Counted from the stretch's first letter, positions 37,977-46,776 are shown. The stretch is DNA of 64,000 nt from Frigoriglobus tundricola (GCF_013128195.2 NZ_CP053452.2:8866001-8930000), one strand, 5' to 3'. A program made the numbers and translations. The notes: a model not told the origin generated them from the letters alone.

Positions 37977-38147
37977 TTAGATGTCGGTCGTGCGGCGGCG
38001 CCCCGAGATGAGCGAGATCACCGCGAGGACCAGGAAGACGAACAGCAGGACCTGACCGATCCACGCCGCGTCGCCCGCGATCCCGCCGAAGCCGAACAGG
38101 GCCGCGATGAGTGCCACCACGAAGAACATAATTGCCCAGCTTGCCAT
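37977..38147 (-). CDS. DUF1328 (YtjA/UPF0391) small membrane protein
   Basis: This 56-residue protein has two hydrophobic helices (WAIMFFVVALIAALFGFGG and GQVLLFVFLVLAVISLI) joined by AGDAAWI, the known layout of the DUF1328 family. The C-terminus is polar (SGRRRTTDI). ACGAGG lies six bases before the ATG at 38147, which sets the start. Family members are often stress-associated, but their role is unknown. A sigma-54-like element lies 57 nt upstream and a terminator follows. Confidence 0.88.
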   Translation of the reverse strand: MASWAIMFFVVALIAALFGFGGIAGDAAWIGQVLLFVFLVLAVISLISGRRRTTDI

Positions 38148-38204
38148 GATCGCCTCGTTATATCTGTTAAGTGTCAGTGACTCGTTCAAACCGAATACTT
38201 GTCT

Positions 38205-38220
38205 TGCACGTCCCGTGCCG
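38205..38220 (-). promoter_or_regulatory. Sigma-54-like promoter for the DUF1328 gene
   Basis: CGGCAC-N5-GTGCA has the GG-N10-GC spacing and 14 of 16 positions compatible with the sigma-54 consensus. It ends 57 nt before the ATG. Confidence 0.45.
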
Positions 38221-38351
38221 TTCCGCTCACCGGAGACCACGCGCGGCACGGGGCGTGCGGAACGGGCTCACTGTTTTAGGTACCTTTGGCTGGTTCCACG
38301 TGTCAATTCCCGTTCGCCCCGGTACCCGCTGCACTGAGAAAGAAGGCAATC

Positions 38352-38723
38352 GTGAGGCGGCACCACTTGCTGCGGTTCGAGGGAATGCGAGAACCGCTCC
38401 TACCAACTTCGGCATTCGCTCGCCGAGTCGCGCGAAGCTTCGCTGTGGCCACGCTCCTCATTGGCGTGTCGCTCGCGGGCGGAATGGCCGGATACGCCGG
38501 ATTCGAGGGGATGGCGGTGATCGACGCGTTCGTCAACGCCTCGATGATCCTCTCCGGTATGGGGCCACTCGACGCGCCGAAAACGTTTTCCGGCAAGTTG
38601 TTTGCCGGCACCTATGCGCTCTACAGTGGGCTGGTCCTGATCCTGGCGGCCGGGGTGGTGCTGGCCCCCATCGTTCATCGGCTGCTCCACCAGTTTCATG
38701 TGGATGACGAGGACGGCAAATGA
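38352..38723 (+). CDS. Small membrane protein, possibly ion-channel-like
   Basis: This 123-residue protein has two clear membrane helices (FAVATLLIGVSLAGGMAG and TYALYSGLVLILAAGVVLAPI). Between them is a short re-entrant-looking segment (INAFVN-like region IDAFVNASMILSGMGP). This two-helix plus loop layout recalls the pore module of two-pore potassium channels, but the selectivity motif is not canonical. The GTG at 38352 has AAGAAGG at good spacing; an internal ATG at 38385 is the alternative. The stop overlaps the start of the next tiny gene (ATGA). Confidence 0.6.
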   Translation: MRRHHLLRFEGMREPLLPTSAFARRVARSFAVATLLIGVSLAGGMAGYAGFEGMAVIDAFVNASMILSGMGPLDAPKTFSGKLFAGTYALYSGLVLILAAGVVLAPIVHRLLHQFHVDDEDGK

Positions 38724-38824
38724 AACCCGGTACCAGACCCTTTCTGACCCGAGTGCCGTTCGCCGCGCTCATCCTGTTGGCGGGCGGCGCGTTCCTGTAC
38801 TTCGTGTACGTGGTCGTTCGCTAA
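38720..38824 (+). CDS. 34-aa single-helix membrane peptide
   Basis: The frame MKPGTRPFLTRVPFAALILL... contains one membrane helix (AALILLAGGAFLYFVYVVV) after a basic N-terminus. Its ATG overlaps the TGA of the preceding membrane protein as ATGA, a strong sign of translational coupling. It could be an accessory subunit of that protein. It is too short for most gene finders. Confidence 0.5.
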   Translation: MKPGTRPFLTRVPFAALILLAGGAFLYFVYVVVR

Positions 38825-38905
38825 GTAACGCAAACTCGACGCGTTCGTTACATGCTGCCCGGGTTGACTCTTTTTCGCGCTCCCCCGAACTTGGATTGTG
38901 CGAGC

Positions 38906-38921
38906 CGGCGTCCCGATTGCA
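38906..38921 (+). promoter_or_regulatory. Sigma-54-like element before the SYLF gene
   Basis: CGGCGT-N5-TTGCA has a perfect -12 part and correct spacing, but three mismatches in the -24 part. It ends 52 nt before the ATG at 38974. Confidence 0.35.
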
Positions 38922-38973
38922 TACTCTGGTCCGACATCGGGGCGTCCCGCTCCGCGAACCGAAGGAGATCCTC

Positions 38974-39711
38974 ATGCGTCGCTTCCTGCTGGTCTGTCTC
39001 GTTCTCGCCCTGGCGGGAGCCCCGGCCCCGGCCCTGCCACCGAGCAACGCAAAAACACTGGAACGCGCGGAAGACGTGCTGAACGAGTTGTCCAAGATCC
39101 CGCTCAAGGGCATTCCGGCCAAACTTCTGGAAGACGCTCAGGGCGTGGCGATCATCCCGCGCGTCATCAAAGCCGGCTTCGTCATCGGCGGCCGCGGGGG
39201 GCACGGCATCGTGATCGCCAAGGACAAAAACGGAAACTGGGGCGACCCGGTGTTCGTCGATCTCGGCGGCGCGAGCGTCGGGTTCCAGGCCGGGTTGGAG
39301 TCCACGGACGTGGTTCTCGTGTTCCGGAGCCGGAAGAGTCTCGACCGACTTCTGGAAGGCAAAGGGAAACTGACCCTCGGCGCCGACGCATCGGTCGCGG
39401 CGGGACCGGTCGGGCGGATGGCCGCCGCGGCCACCGACGCCAAGCTGGAAGCGGAGATCGTGTCGTACTCTCGCAGCCGCGGGCTGTTCGCGGGCGTGTC
39501 CTTGGACGGCGCCGCCGTTCACGCGAACGCGGAGAGCAACGCGCTGTTCCGCGAACCCGGCCAGGCCGCCGAACGGAAGATGGCCGACGCGGTGAAACTC
39601 AAGCTCATCGATATGAGCAAAGAAAAGCCCGTTCCCGTGGCGCCGCCGATGCTCGGAGCGCCGGTGCCCGTTCCCCCGCCCCTCCCCGTCCCGGCTCCCG
39701 GACGGCCGTAA
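38974..39711 (+). CDS. SYLF-domain (Ysc84) lipid-binding protein, secreted
   Basis: This 245-residue protein has a signal peptide (MRRFLLVCLVLALAGAPAPA) and then a SYLF domain across about residues 25-205. Recognisable parts are IPAKLLEDAQGVAIIPRVIKAG, GGRGGHGIVIAKD, DPVFVDLGGASVGFQAG and the end LFAGVSLDGAAVHAN, which is typical of the family. The domain binds phosphoinositides in eukaryotes; bacterial members are exported with unknown ligand. The tail is proline-rich (PVPVPPPLPVPAPG). GAAGGAGATCCTC before the ATG is an excellent ribosome site and sets the start. Confidence 0.88.
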   Translation: MRRFLLVCLVLALAGAPAPALPPSNAKTLERAEDVLNELSKIPLKGIPAKLLEDAQGVAIIPRVIKAGFVIGGRGGHGIVIAKDKNGNWGDPVFVDLGGASVGFQAGLESTDVVLVFRSRKSLDRLLEGKGKLTLGADASVAAGPVGRMAAAATDAKLEAEIVSYSRSRGLFAGVSLDGAAVHANAESNALFREPGQAAERKMADAVKLKLIDMSKEKPVPVAPPMLGAPVPVPPPLPVPAPGRP

Positions 39712-39731
39712 GCTGATTGATTGTAATCTTC

Positions 39732-39765
39732 GGGCCGGGCGAGGCACTGGTGCCTCGCCCGGCCC
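39732..39765 (+). terminator. Strong hairpin terminator after the SYLF gene
   Basis: GGGCCGGGCGAGGCAC (39732-39747) pairs exactly with 39750-39765, a 16-bp GC-rich stem, 20 bases after the stop codon. Confidence 0.8.
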
Positions 39766-39957
39766 CGTCTGTTCCCTCACACGTCGTCCACCAGCCCCAT
39801 CAGTCACAAGGTCTCGCCTTGATCCCGATCGGGTCCCTCATTCGGCCGAGCGGGATGCTCTTTGAATCACTCATATAACGATTGGAGGTGCACTGGTTCC
39901 CATCGCAGCGGGTGCCGCTGGTAAAACGGGCAGGCGATACTACGTCTGGACCCGATG

Positions 39958-39973
39958 TGGCACAATTTTTGCG
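39958..39973 (+). promoter_or_regulatory. Sigma-54 promoter upstream of the CHASE3 hybrid kinase
   Basis: TGGCAC-N5-TTGCG matches the -24/-12 consensus at all key bases (GG-N10-GC). It lies 153 nt before the ATG at 40127 in a 360-base gap that holds nothing else recognisable apart from the preceding terminator. Confidence 0.65.
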
Positions 39974-40126
39974 CGCCGCAGACGAGAGCGAGAAGACATC
40001 AGAACCCCGAAACGGTCCGAATTGACTCCCAAGCAAACCATTACAATTGCGGCCGTTCTTTGAAGTGCCATTTTGGAACCGCGTCGGATCAGATCGACGA
40101 GGACCGAGCCGCAACGAGGGGCGGGC

Positions 40127-43100
40127 ATGCGTCAGGGTTTCGACCGGGGCGTGATCGTCGGAATCGTGCTGCTCGCCGTGATGACGGTCGCGATCGCCGC
40201 TACGTCCCATGTCAGCACTCGTGCGCTCCGTGCCGGCTCGAGACGGGCGGCCCACAGCCTCACCGTTCTCGACGGGATCGGCACCGTCCGGTCCGACACC
40301 CGGAAGCTCCAGGCCGAACAACGCGCCTACCTCATCACCGGGCTCGACGAATGGGTTCGGCCCTATGAGGACGCCGCCGCCGCCCTCCGGGCCGACGCCG
40401 CGGCCCTCGCGGCCCGGACCGCCCAGGACCCGGACCAGCACCAACGGGCGCTGGCCGCCCAACGGGACATCGAGACCGGCATCGCCAACATGAACGAAGT
40501 GGTCCGGCTCCGCGGGCGCCCGAAGGGCCACGAAGCGGTGGTCGCGCTCGCGCGCGAGCGCGGCCGGCGCAGCTTCGTGGACCCGCTCCTCGAGACGCTC
40601 GCGGAGATGGACCGGGCCGAGCGCGGTCGGCAAGCGGCTCTCGAAACGGAAGCCGACGAGGCGTACACGCGGTCCGTGTTCTACGGGGCGATTACCGCCG
40701 CCCTCGGGCTCGTCGCCATTGGCACCTTCGTCGTCCTGCTCCGCCGCAGCGTTCGCGCGCGGACCCGCGCCGCCGCGCGCCTGGACGAGCAACGGGAACT
40801 GCTCAACGCGACGCTCTTCAGCATCGGAGACGCGGTGATCGCGACCGACGCGCGCGGCAACGTCACGTTCTTGAACCCCGTCGCGGAGGCCCTCACGGGC
40901 TGGTCGCGGGACGACGCTCGCGGGGTGCCGATCGATCGGGTCTTCCACATTGTGAACGAGTCGAACCGCGCGCCCGTCGAAAATCCGGCCCTCCAGGCGC
41001 TCAAGCACGGGAAGATCGTCGGATTGGCGAACCACACCGTCCTCGTAGCGCGGAACGGGGTCGAGCGGCCAATCGAGGACTCGGCCGCGCCGATTCGCTC
41101 CCGCGGAGGGATATCCGGCGCCGTGTTGGTCTTCCGGGACGTGACCGAGCGCCGCCGCGCGGAGGCCGGACTGGCGCGGCTGGCGGCCATCGTCGAATCG
41201 TCCGACGACGCGATCGTCGGGAAGACCCTCGACGGAACCATTCGGTCGTGGAACGCCGGGGCGGAGCGGCTGTTCGGGTACACCGCCGGTGAGGCCATAG
41301 GCCGGTCCATCACACTCATCGTCCCACCCGAGCGGGTCGCCGAAGAAAAGGCCCTGTTGGACCGACTCGTTGCCGGGGAGCGGGCCGAACACTTCGAAAC
41401 CGTTCGCGTGACGCGCGACGGCCGGCGGCTCGACATCTCGCTGACCATTTCACCGATCCGCGATAGAGAGGGGCGGGTGATCGGGGCCTCGAAGGTCGCC
41501 CGCAACGTGACGGATCGTAAGCTCGCAGAAGCCGAACGGGCGCGCCTGACCGAGACGCTCGAGTTGGCCCTGTCCGCCGCTGATCTCGGCACCTGGGTGT
41601 GGGACCCGGTCACGGATCTGGTCACCCTTTCGGACCGGGCGGCCGACATCTACGGTGTGCCCGCGGGCCGGAAGTACACCCGCGAGTGGCTGCGGGGCTT
41701 GCTCCGCCCCGAATACCGCCAGCCCGCACAAGAGGCGGCCCGGCGCGCGGTGACCGAGCGCGGGGACTATGACACCGAGTACCAACTCGACCACTCCCAG
41801 AACGGGCGCGTCTGGATCGCTGTCTGGGGCCGTGGGGCGTACGACCCGGCCGGCGAGTTGGTGCGGATGCTCGGCGTGTGCCAGGACGTGACCGCGCGGC
41901 GGGGGGCCGAAAATGCCCTCCGGGCCAGCGAGGCGCGCGTCCGGTTAGCAACGGAGGCCGCGGGACTGGCCGTGTGGACGTGGGAGCCCGCTGCCGACCT
42001 CGTCGTCTGGGAGAACGATCGCCCCTACGAACTCTTCGGCGTCCCGCGGACGGACGTGCCGATCACGGCCGGCCGCTTCGTGGCCGAGTTCCTCCACCCC
42101 GACGACGCCCCCGGCTTCGCACGGGCCGTTGCCGGTACGCTCGAAACGGGGCAGCGGTTCCACTTTCGGGGGCGGTTCCGGCGGCCGAACGGCGATCTCC
42201 GCTGGATCGAACTCACCGGCCGGCTGGAACCCGCGGCGCCCGGCGCGCCGGCGCGCATCGTCGGGACCGGGGCGGACATCACCGACCTCACGCGCGCCGC
42301 CGAGCGCGAGCGCCAGACCGCGGTCGAAGCGCTCGCGGCGGCCGAAGCGAACGCCAAGTTCCGCACCTTCTTCGAACAGGGGTCGAACTTCGCCGGCGTG
42401 ATGAAACTCGACGGAACGCTGGTGGAGGCCAACCGCCTCTGTCTCCACGCCTGCGGGTACGCGCGGGAGGACGTGATCGGGCGGAAGTTCTGGGAGTGCG
42501 GGTGGTGGAACCGGTCACCGGCCGTGACAGCGGCGGTGCGACGCGGTTCCGAGGGAGCCGCCGAAGGCCGGCCGGTCCGCCTCGAAACGCCGTATTACTT
42601 CGCGGACGGGAGCGAGCGCATTATCGATCTGGTTCTGGCGCCGGTGACCGACCCCGCGGGCCGCGCGCTGTTTGTGGCCGCGACCGGGACCGATGTCACC
42701 GATCGCACACGGGACGAAGCGGGGGTCCGGTTCCTGGCCGATGCCAGCGCGTCCCTCGCGGAACTCGTGGATTACGAGAGTACGCTCGGACGGATCGCCA
42801 ATCTGGCCGTCGGCGGGTTCGCCGACTGGTGCGTGGTGGACGTCCTGGACGCGGCCGGTGAGCGGCGGCGGTTGGCCGTCGCCAACCCGTCGGCCGGAGA
42901 GGCGCTCGCGCGAGGAGCGGGTGCCGCGTTCCGGCCCGGACGGGACGCGATCGCCGGGATCCCGCACGTCCTCCGGACCGGCGAACCGGTGGTGGTTCCC
43001 GACCTGACCGCGCTGGACCCGGCGACCGACCCACAGGGGGAGCGGATCGTCGAACTCCGGACCCGGGGGGTCCGGTCGTATTTGTCCGTCCCGCTCCTCT

Positions 43101-44368
43101 CGCGCGGGCGGGTGATCGGCGGGATGACGTTTCTGAGCACCTCATCCCGGTACCGGTACGGACCGGCCGAGCTGCGCGTGGCCCGTGACCTCGCGGCGCG
43201 GGTGACCACCGCGATCGAAAACGCGTCCCTGTACCTCGCGCTCCAGGAGCAGGACCGGCGGAAGGACGAGTTCCTGGCGACGCTCGCCCACGAGCTGCGC
43301 AACCCGCTCGCGCCGATCCGCAACGGGGTCCAGATCCTGCGGACCGCCCTCCCCCCCGACGCGCGCCTGGGCCGCACGCTCGGGATGATGGAGCGGCAAC
43401 TGGGTCACATGGTTCACCTGATCGACGACCTGATGGACGTGGCCCGTGTGTCCAGCGGAAAGGTCCTCCTCCGAAAGGAGCGGGTCGATCTCCGCGACGC
43501 CGCGGGCAGTGCGGTCGAGACGATCCGGCAGGCGATCGACACGAACCGGCACGAAATGGACGTCCGCCTCCCGGACGAGCCCCTCGTCATCAGCGCCGAC
43601 CGCACCCGGCTCACGCAGATCCTCGCGAACCTGCTCAACAACGCCGCGAAGTACACGCCCCCGGGCGGCCGGATCGTGCTCACCGCCGCCGGCAGCGGCA
43701 CGGAAGCGGTGATCCGGGTGACCGATACCGGGATCGGCATCCCGGCCGACATGTTGCACCGGATCTTCGACATGTTCACACAGGTCGGCACGTCTCTCGA
43801 CCGGGCGCAGGGCGGTGTGGGGATCGGTCTGACACTGGTGAAGCGACTGGTCGAGATGCACGGCGGATCGGTCACCGCGCACAGCCCCGGCCCGGGTCGG
43901 GGGAGCGAATTCGTCGTACGGCTCCCGCTCGCCCCCGCGGAGATCGGGGACCGCACAGCAGCGTCTTTGGCGGGCGGCCGATCCGGTTCCGAGCCCCGGC
44001 TCACGATTCTGGTCGTGGACGACAACCGCGATGCTGCCGACACGCTGTGCGATCTGTTGGGGCTCAAAGGACACGAGGTGCTGACGGCCAACGACGGACC
44101 GGAGGCACTGCGGGTGCTGGAGGCGTTCCGCCCGAACCTGATTCTGCTCGACCTCGGCCTGCCGGGCATGAACGGCTTCGAAGTGGCCCGTCGGGTTCGC
44201 GAAAATCCCGATTTACGCGGGGTCACGATCGCCGCGCTCACGGGCTGGGGGCAGGACGAGGACCGCCGGCGGACGCGCGAGGGCGGGTTCGATCACCACC
44301 TCGTTAAGCCGGTCAACATCGACGACCTCGACACCATCCTCACCGGGCTCCGCCGCGACCACGAATGA
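40127..44368 (+). CDS. Membrane hybrid histidine kinase: CHASE3, five PAS, GAF, HisKA, HATPase_c, receiver
   Basis: This 1,413-residue sensor has one helix at 8-28, a CHASE3 extracytoplasmic domain (RSDTRKLQAEQRAYLITG is its hallmark) and a second helix at about 185-207. Then come five PAS/PAC units, for example DGTIRSWNAGAERLFGYTAG and ITDLTRAAERE. A GAF domain covers about 865-1030. HisKA has LATLAHELRNPLAPIRNG. HATPase_c has ANLLNNAAKYTP, VTDTGIGIPAD and GVGIGLTLVK. The C-terminal receiver has ILVVDDNRDAAD, LLDLGLPGMNG and HLVKPVN. The ATG at 40127 follows GAGGGGCGGG and starts the helix directly, so it is chosen over the frame open from 40073. A sigma-54 promoter lies upstream, which is unusual for a kinase of this type. 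Confidence 0.92.
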   Translation: MRQGFDRGVIVGIVLLAVMTVAIAATSHVSTRALRAGSRRAAHSLTVLDGIGTVRSDTRKLQAEQRAYLITGLDEWVRPYEDAAAALRADAAALAARTAQDPDQHQRALAAQRDIETGIANMNEVVRLRGRPKGHEAVVALARERGRRSFVDPLLETLAEMDRAERGRQAALETEADEAYTRSVFYGAITAALGLVAIGTFVVLLRRSVRARTRAAARLDEQRELLNATLFSIGDAVIATDARGNVTFLNPVAEALTGWSRDDARGVPIDRVFHIVNESNRAPVENPALQALKHGKIVGLANHTVLVARNGVERPIEDSAAPIRSRGGISGAVLVFRDVTERRRAEAGLARLAAIVESSDDAIVGKTLDGTIRSWNAGAERLFGYTAGEAIGRSITLIVPPERVAEEKALLDRLVAGERAEHFETVRVTRDGRRLDISLTISPIRDREGRVIGASKVARNVTDRKLAEAERARLTETLELALSAADLGTWVWDPVTDLVTLSDRAADIYGVPAGRKYTREWLRGLLRPEYRQPAQEAARRAVTERGDYDTEYQLDHSQNGRVWIAVWGRGAYDPAGELVRMLGVCQDVTARRGAENALRASEARVRLATEAAGLAVWTWEPAADLVVWENDRPYELFGVPRTDVPITAGRFVAEFLHPDDAPGFARAVAGTLETGQRFHFRGRFRRPNGDLRWIELTGRLEPAAPGAPARIVGTGADITDLTRAAERERQTAVEALAAAEANAKFRTFFEQGSNFAGVMKLDGTLVEANRLCLHACGYAREDVIGRKFWECGWWNRSPAVTAAVRRGSEGAAEGRPVRLETPYYFADGSERIIDLVLAPVTDPAGRALFVAATGTDVTDRTRDEAGVRFLADASASLAELVDYESTLGRIANLAVGGFADWCVVDVLDAAGERRRLAVANPSAGEALARGAGAAFRPGRDAIAGIPHVLRTGEPVVVPDLTALDPATDPQGERIVELRTRGVRSYLSVPLLSRGRVIGGMTFLSTSSRYRYGPAELRVARDLAARVTTAIENASLYLALQEQDRRKDEFLATLAHELRNPLAPIRNGVQILRTALPPDARLGRTLGMMERQLGHMVHLIDDLMDVARVSSGKVLLRKERVDLRDAAGSAVETIRQAIDTNRHEMDVRLPDEPLVISADRTRLTQILANLLNNAAKYTPPGGRIVLTAAGSGTEAVIRVTDTGIGIPADMLHRIFDMFTQVGTSLDRAQGGVGIGLTLVKRLVEMHGGSVTAHSPGPGRGSEFVVRLPLAPAEIGDRTAASLAGGRSGSEPRLTILVVDDNRDAADTLCDLLGLKGHEVLTANDGPEALRVLEAFRPNLILLDLGLPGMNGFEVARRVRENPDLRGVTIAALTGWGQDEDRRRTREGGFDHHLVKPVNIDDLDTILTGLRRDHE

Positions 44369-44463
44369 GCCGCAGTTGCGGGCCTATCGGTGTCACGTCT
44401 GCCGGCCAAACGAACCGGGATCGCCTCGCTCGACTTCTCGCGCCGTCAGAACGGCGCCCGACC

Positions 44464-44581
44464 CGGGGTGTGGCCCGCGCGCTCCGCGCGCGGTCGCATT
44501 ACGGCCGCTGCTGTGGCACGGGTGTTCCGTTGCGCCCCGACCCGCCAAGCACCGCTCGCGGAGCGCGCGGGCCACACCCCG
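44464..44581. repeat. Inverted repeat with 25-bp arms
   Basis: CGGGGTGTGGCCCGCGCGCT... (44464-44488) is the exact complement of 44557-44581, with 68 bases between the arms. It sits in a 485-base gap without genes, after the kinase. It may be a small mobile element or a transcription stop. The rest of the gap shows nothing I can name. Confidence 0.65.
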
Positions 44582-44853
44582 CGCCGTCACTAACGGATGC
44601 CGCGCAACCGGCCCCTGCCGGTCCCGCGCCGCGGGCGAATCGCGGATTGGTATTGGGTTCCGGTCACCGCTCCCGTATGATAATCGTATTGCTCTTCATT
44701 CCTGGTGCCTTCCACCTCCACCAGTGGCAACTCCTGGTCGTGGCAAACATCAAGCGTGCGGAGCGGGTGTCCCGGACCCGCGAGCGCCGATGTCCGTCTT
44801 CCGCGTCCGAACGGATGGCGTCCCGCACCACCTTTCCCACCAGGACAGCACGC

Positions 44854-45261
44854 ATGGCCTCTCGCACACTCAGTCGTCGCGCGATGCGCGACCAGCACGA
44901 CGCGGCCGAACCGGACGAACCGGAACGGGGCGTCGAGGAGTCCGACGAGAGTGTGGACGAGGACGCTCCGAAACCCCGCGCCCGAAAGAAGGCGACCAAA
45001 ACACCGGCCAAGCCAGGGGCCGCGGCAAAACCCCGCGCTCGGAAGAAGGCGACGAAGGCGCCGGAGCGGGTCATCGCGCGCTGGGCGGTGTGTGACAACG
45101 GGGCAAAGCGGGTCGCGGTGTTCGAGTACAAGGACCGGGTCGGCGCCGACGCCAAACTCGCCGAGGTGCGCGAGCGGAAGACCGGCACGTTCTATCTCAC
45201 GCTCGTGAAAGACCCGTACGACGCGCCGGCCGCCCCTGCGGCCCCGGCCCGAACCGGCTGA
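44854..45261 (+). CDS. Small protein with basic repeat linker and C-terminal domain
   Basis: This 135-residue protein has three parts: an acidic N-terminus (DEPERGVEESDESVDED), two copies of PRARKKATK separated by a linker, and a compact C-terminal domain of about 55 residues (RWAVCDNGAKRVAVFEYKDR, FYLTLVKDPYD). The basic repeats resemble histone-like AK-rich tails and may bind nucleic acid. The C-terminal domain is of unknown function, though I believe related short proteins exist in planctomycetes. The ATG at 44854 is chosen from composition and an AGGACA motif. The frame is open from 44365 but looks non-coding before this point. Confidence 0.65.
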   Translation: MASRTLSRRAMRDQHDAAEPDEPERGVEESDESVDEDAPKPRARKKATKTPAKPGAAAKPRARKKATKAPERVIARWAVCDNGAKRVAVFEYKDRVGADAKLAEVRERKTGTFYLTLVKDPYDAPAAPAAPARTG

Positions 45262-45527
45262 TCGGCACCCGGCGCGGCGGCGTCCGCGAGACGCGGATCG
45301 GGACCGGCCGCAGCCGGACCGGGGCTCTCACCACAACGACAGAACGATTCGCACCAAGGACCACAAGAAGGCCGAACGACAGTCGCAAAAGCCCCCGATC
45401 CGAGGACCCAGGCCCGAGAACGCGATGGGGCCGGCGCGAACGACAAGTCGCGACCCGCTCCCTGTTTCCTTCGGGTCCTCTTCGTCAGAGTGTGTGGTAA
45501 CCCTTTTCCTCTTCAGGTACGCGTTCC

Positions 45528-45989
45528 ATGCGCACAACGCAGGTCGGTGACCGAGTGCTGGTCCACTACGTTCAGACCTTCGAAAACGGCTCGGTGCGGT
45601 CGTCCCGTGCCGACGGCCCGCCGGTGGAAGTCACCATCGGCACCGACCACCGCCGCCTCCCGGCACTGGGTCTGGGGCTCCTCGGCCTGACCGAAGGGCA
45701 GGTCCTGGTGCTCGACGTCCCGGCCGAACAGGCCTTCGGCTTGCGCGACCTCCAGCGGATCAAGCGGGTGACCCGCGACCGGTTCGCCGCGGACGAGGCC
45801 GTCTCCCCGGACCGGCGGGCCCGGATGCGGCTGACCCGGGGGCGCACCCGCGTGGTTCGCGTCGTTGAAGTGTCCGACGGCGCCGTGGTCGTCGATCTGA
45901 ATCATCCCCGCAGTGGTCTGTCAATGCGCATGGAGGTCGAACTGGTCACGATCCTCGAGACGGCACGGGCGGACCCCCGGGGGGCGTGA
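45528..45989 (+). CDS. FKBP-type peptidyl-prolyl isomerase (SlyD-like)
   Basis: This 153-residue cytoplasmic protein is of SlyD/FKBP type. The start GDRVLVHYVQTFENGSVRSS and LPALGLGLLGLTEGQVLVLDVPAEQAFG match the FKBP strand order and the AEQAFG motif where the insert-in-flap chaperone domain begins. The insert (residues about 75-125) is followed by the final FKBP strands (HPRSGLSMRMEVELVTI, the usual NHPLAGxxLxFxVEV). It would catalyse proline cis-trans isomerisation and act as a chaperone. It lacks the metal-binding histidine tail of E. coli SlyD. It probably forms an operon with the next two genes. Confidence 0.85.
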   Translation: MRTTQVGDRVLVHYVQTFENGSVRSSRADGPPVEVTIGTDHRRLPALGLGLLGLTEGQVLVLDVPAEQAFGLRDLQRIKRVTRDRFAADEAVSPDRRARMRLTRGRTRVVRVVEVSDGAVVVDLNHPRSGLSMRMEVELVTILETARADPRGA

Positions 45990-46023
45990 GTCGGGATCGC
46001 CCCGCCCCACGGAGAGGACGCTG

Positions 46024-46776
46024 ATGCCGAACACGCCCCCGGGTCGTGCCGCCAGCCCCGGTCCGGACCGCCTGCTCGTGTACGCGGCCGATCTGGAACT
46101 CGAGGTGGACCGCCTCCGGCGGCACGGCGCGTTCATCGAGCGGGAGGCGATGGGGGCACTGCTCCGGATACTCAGGCTCTGCACCCCGCCGGCCCCCGGT
46201 CCGGGGCTGCCGGCCCTCGCCGAAGTCGGAGTCGCCGCGCAGTCCCTCCTGGGCGTGGTGCGGGACCTGCACGACCACCCCGGCTACCACCCGGCGCACG
46301 ACCAGGTGGTGGCGATCGCCGTCCGCCCGCTGGCGCTCCAGGTGTTCCGCTGGCAGCAGCGGCTGACGGGTCCGCACGGGGTGACGTTGCGTCTGGAACT
46401 GGAGACGGACCACGTCGAGTGGTTCCCGGCCCGCCTGCGGCACATCCTCGACAACTTGCTCGCCCACGCGCTCCGGCACCGGGACACGGCCGTGCCCGAC
46501 CCGTGGGTGTCCGTCGGGCTGCGGGCCACGGGCGGCGGGTACGAACTGCGGCTCTCGGACAACGGCGCCGGGGCCGCCCCCGGCGAGGAGTGGCGGAGCG
46601 GCGAGCTGTTCTACCGCGCTCCGGGTCACGACGACGGGCTGGGCGTCGGGCTCGCCGTCGTCCGCATGCTGGTCGAGCGGAGCGGGGGCGTGCTGGACGT
46701 CCGCCCGCGCCCCGAGCGCGGGACCGACCTCGTGCTGACGCTCCCCCGGTACGACCTCCTCGACTACATCGAATGA
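46024..46776 (+). CDS. Stand-alone HATPase_c domain protein (kinase-like ATPase)
   Basis: This 250-residue soluble protein has a helical N-terminal half without a recognisable H-box histidine. Its HATPase_c domain has an N-box-like LRHILDNLLAHALRHRD, a G1 box LSDNGAGAAPG and a G2 box GLGVGLAVVRML, ending GTDLVLTLPRYD. It could be a histidine-less kinase partner or an anti-sigma-like ATPase. The ATG at 46024 begins 35 bp after the FKBP gene. Its real partner is unknown. Confidence 0.75.
   Translation: MPNTPPGRAASPGPDRLLVYAADLELEVDRLRRHGAFIEREAMGALLRILRLCTPPAPGPGLPALAEVGVAAQSLLGVVRDLHDHPGYHPAHDQVVAIAVRPLALQVFRWQQRLTGPHGVTLRLELETDHVEWFPARLRHILDNLLAHALRHRDTAVPDPWVSVGLRATGGGYELRLSDNGAGAAPGEEWRSGELFYRAPGHDDGLGVGLAVVRMLVERSGGVLDVRPRPERGTDLVLTLPRYDLLDYIE

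Noticed and set aside
44741-44756. TGGCAA-N5-AAGCG before the basic-repeat protein
   Set aside because: GG-N10-GC spacing is right, but four conserved bases differ and the distance to the ATG is 98 nt.
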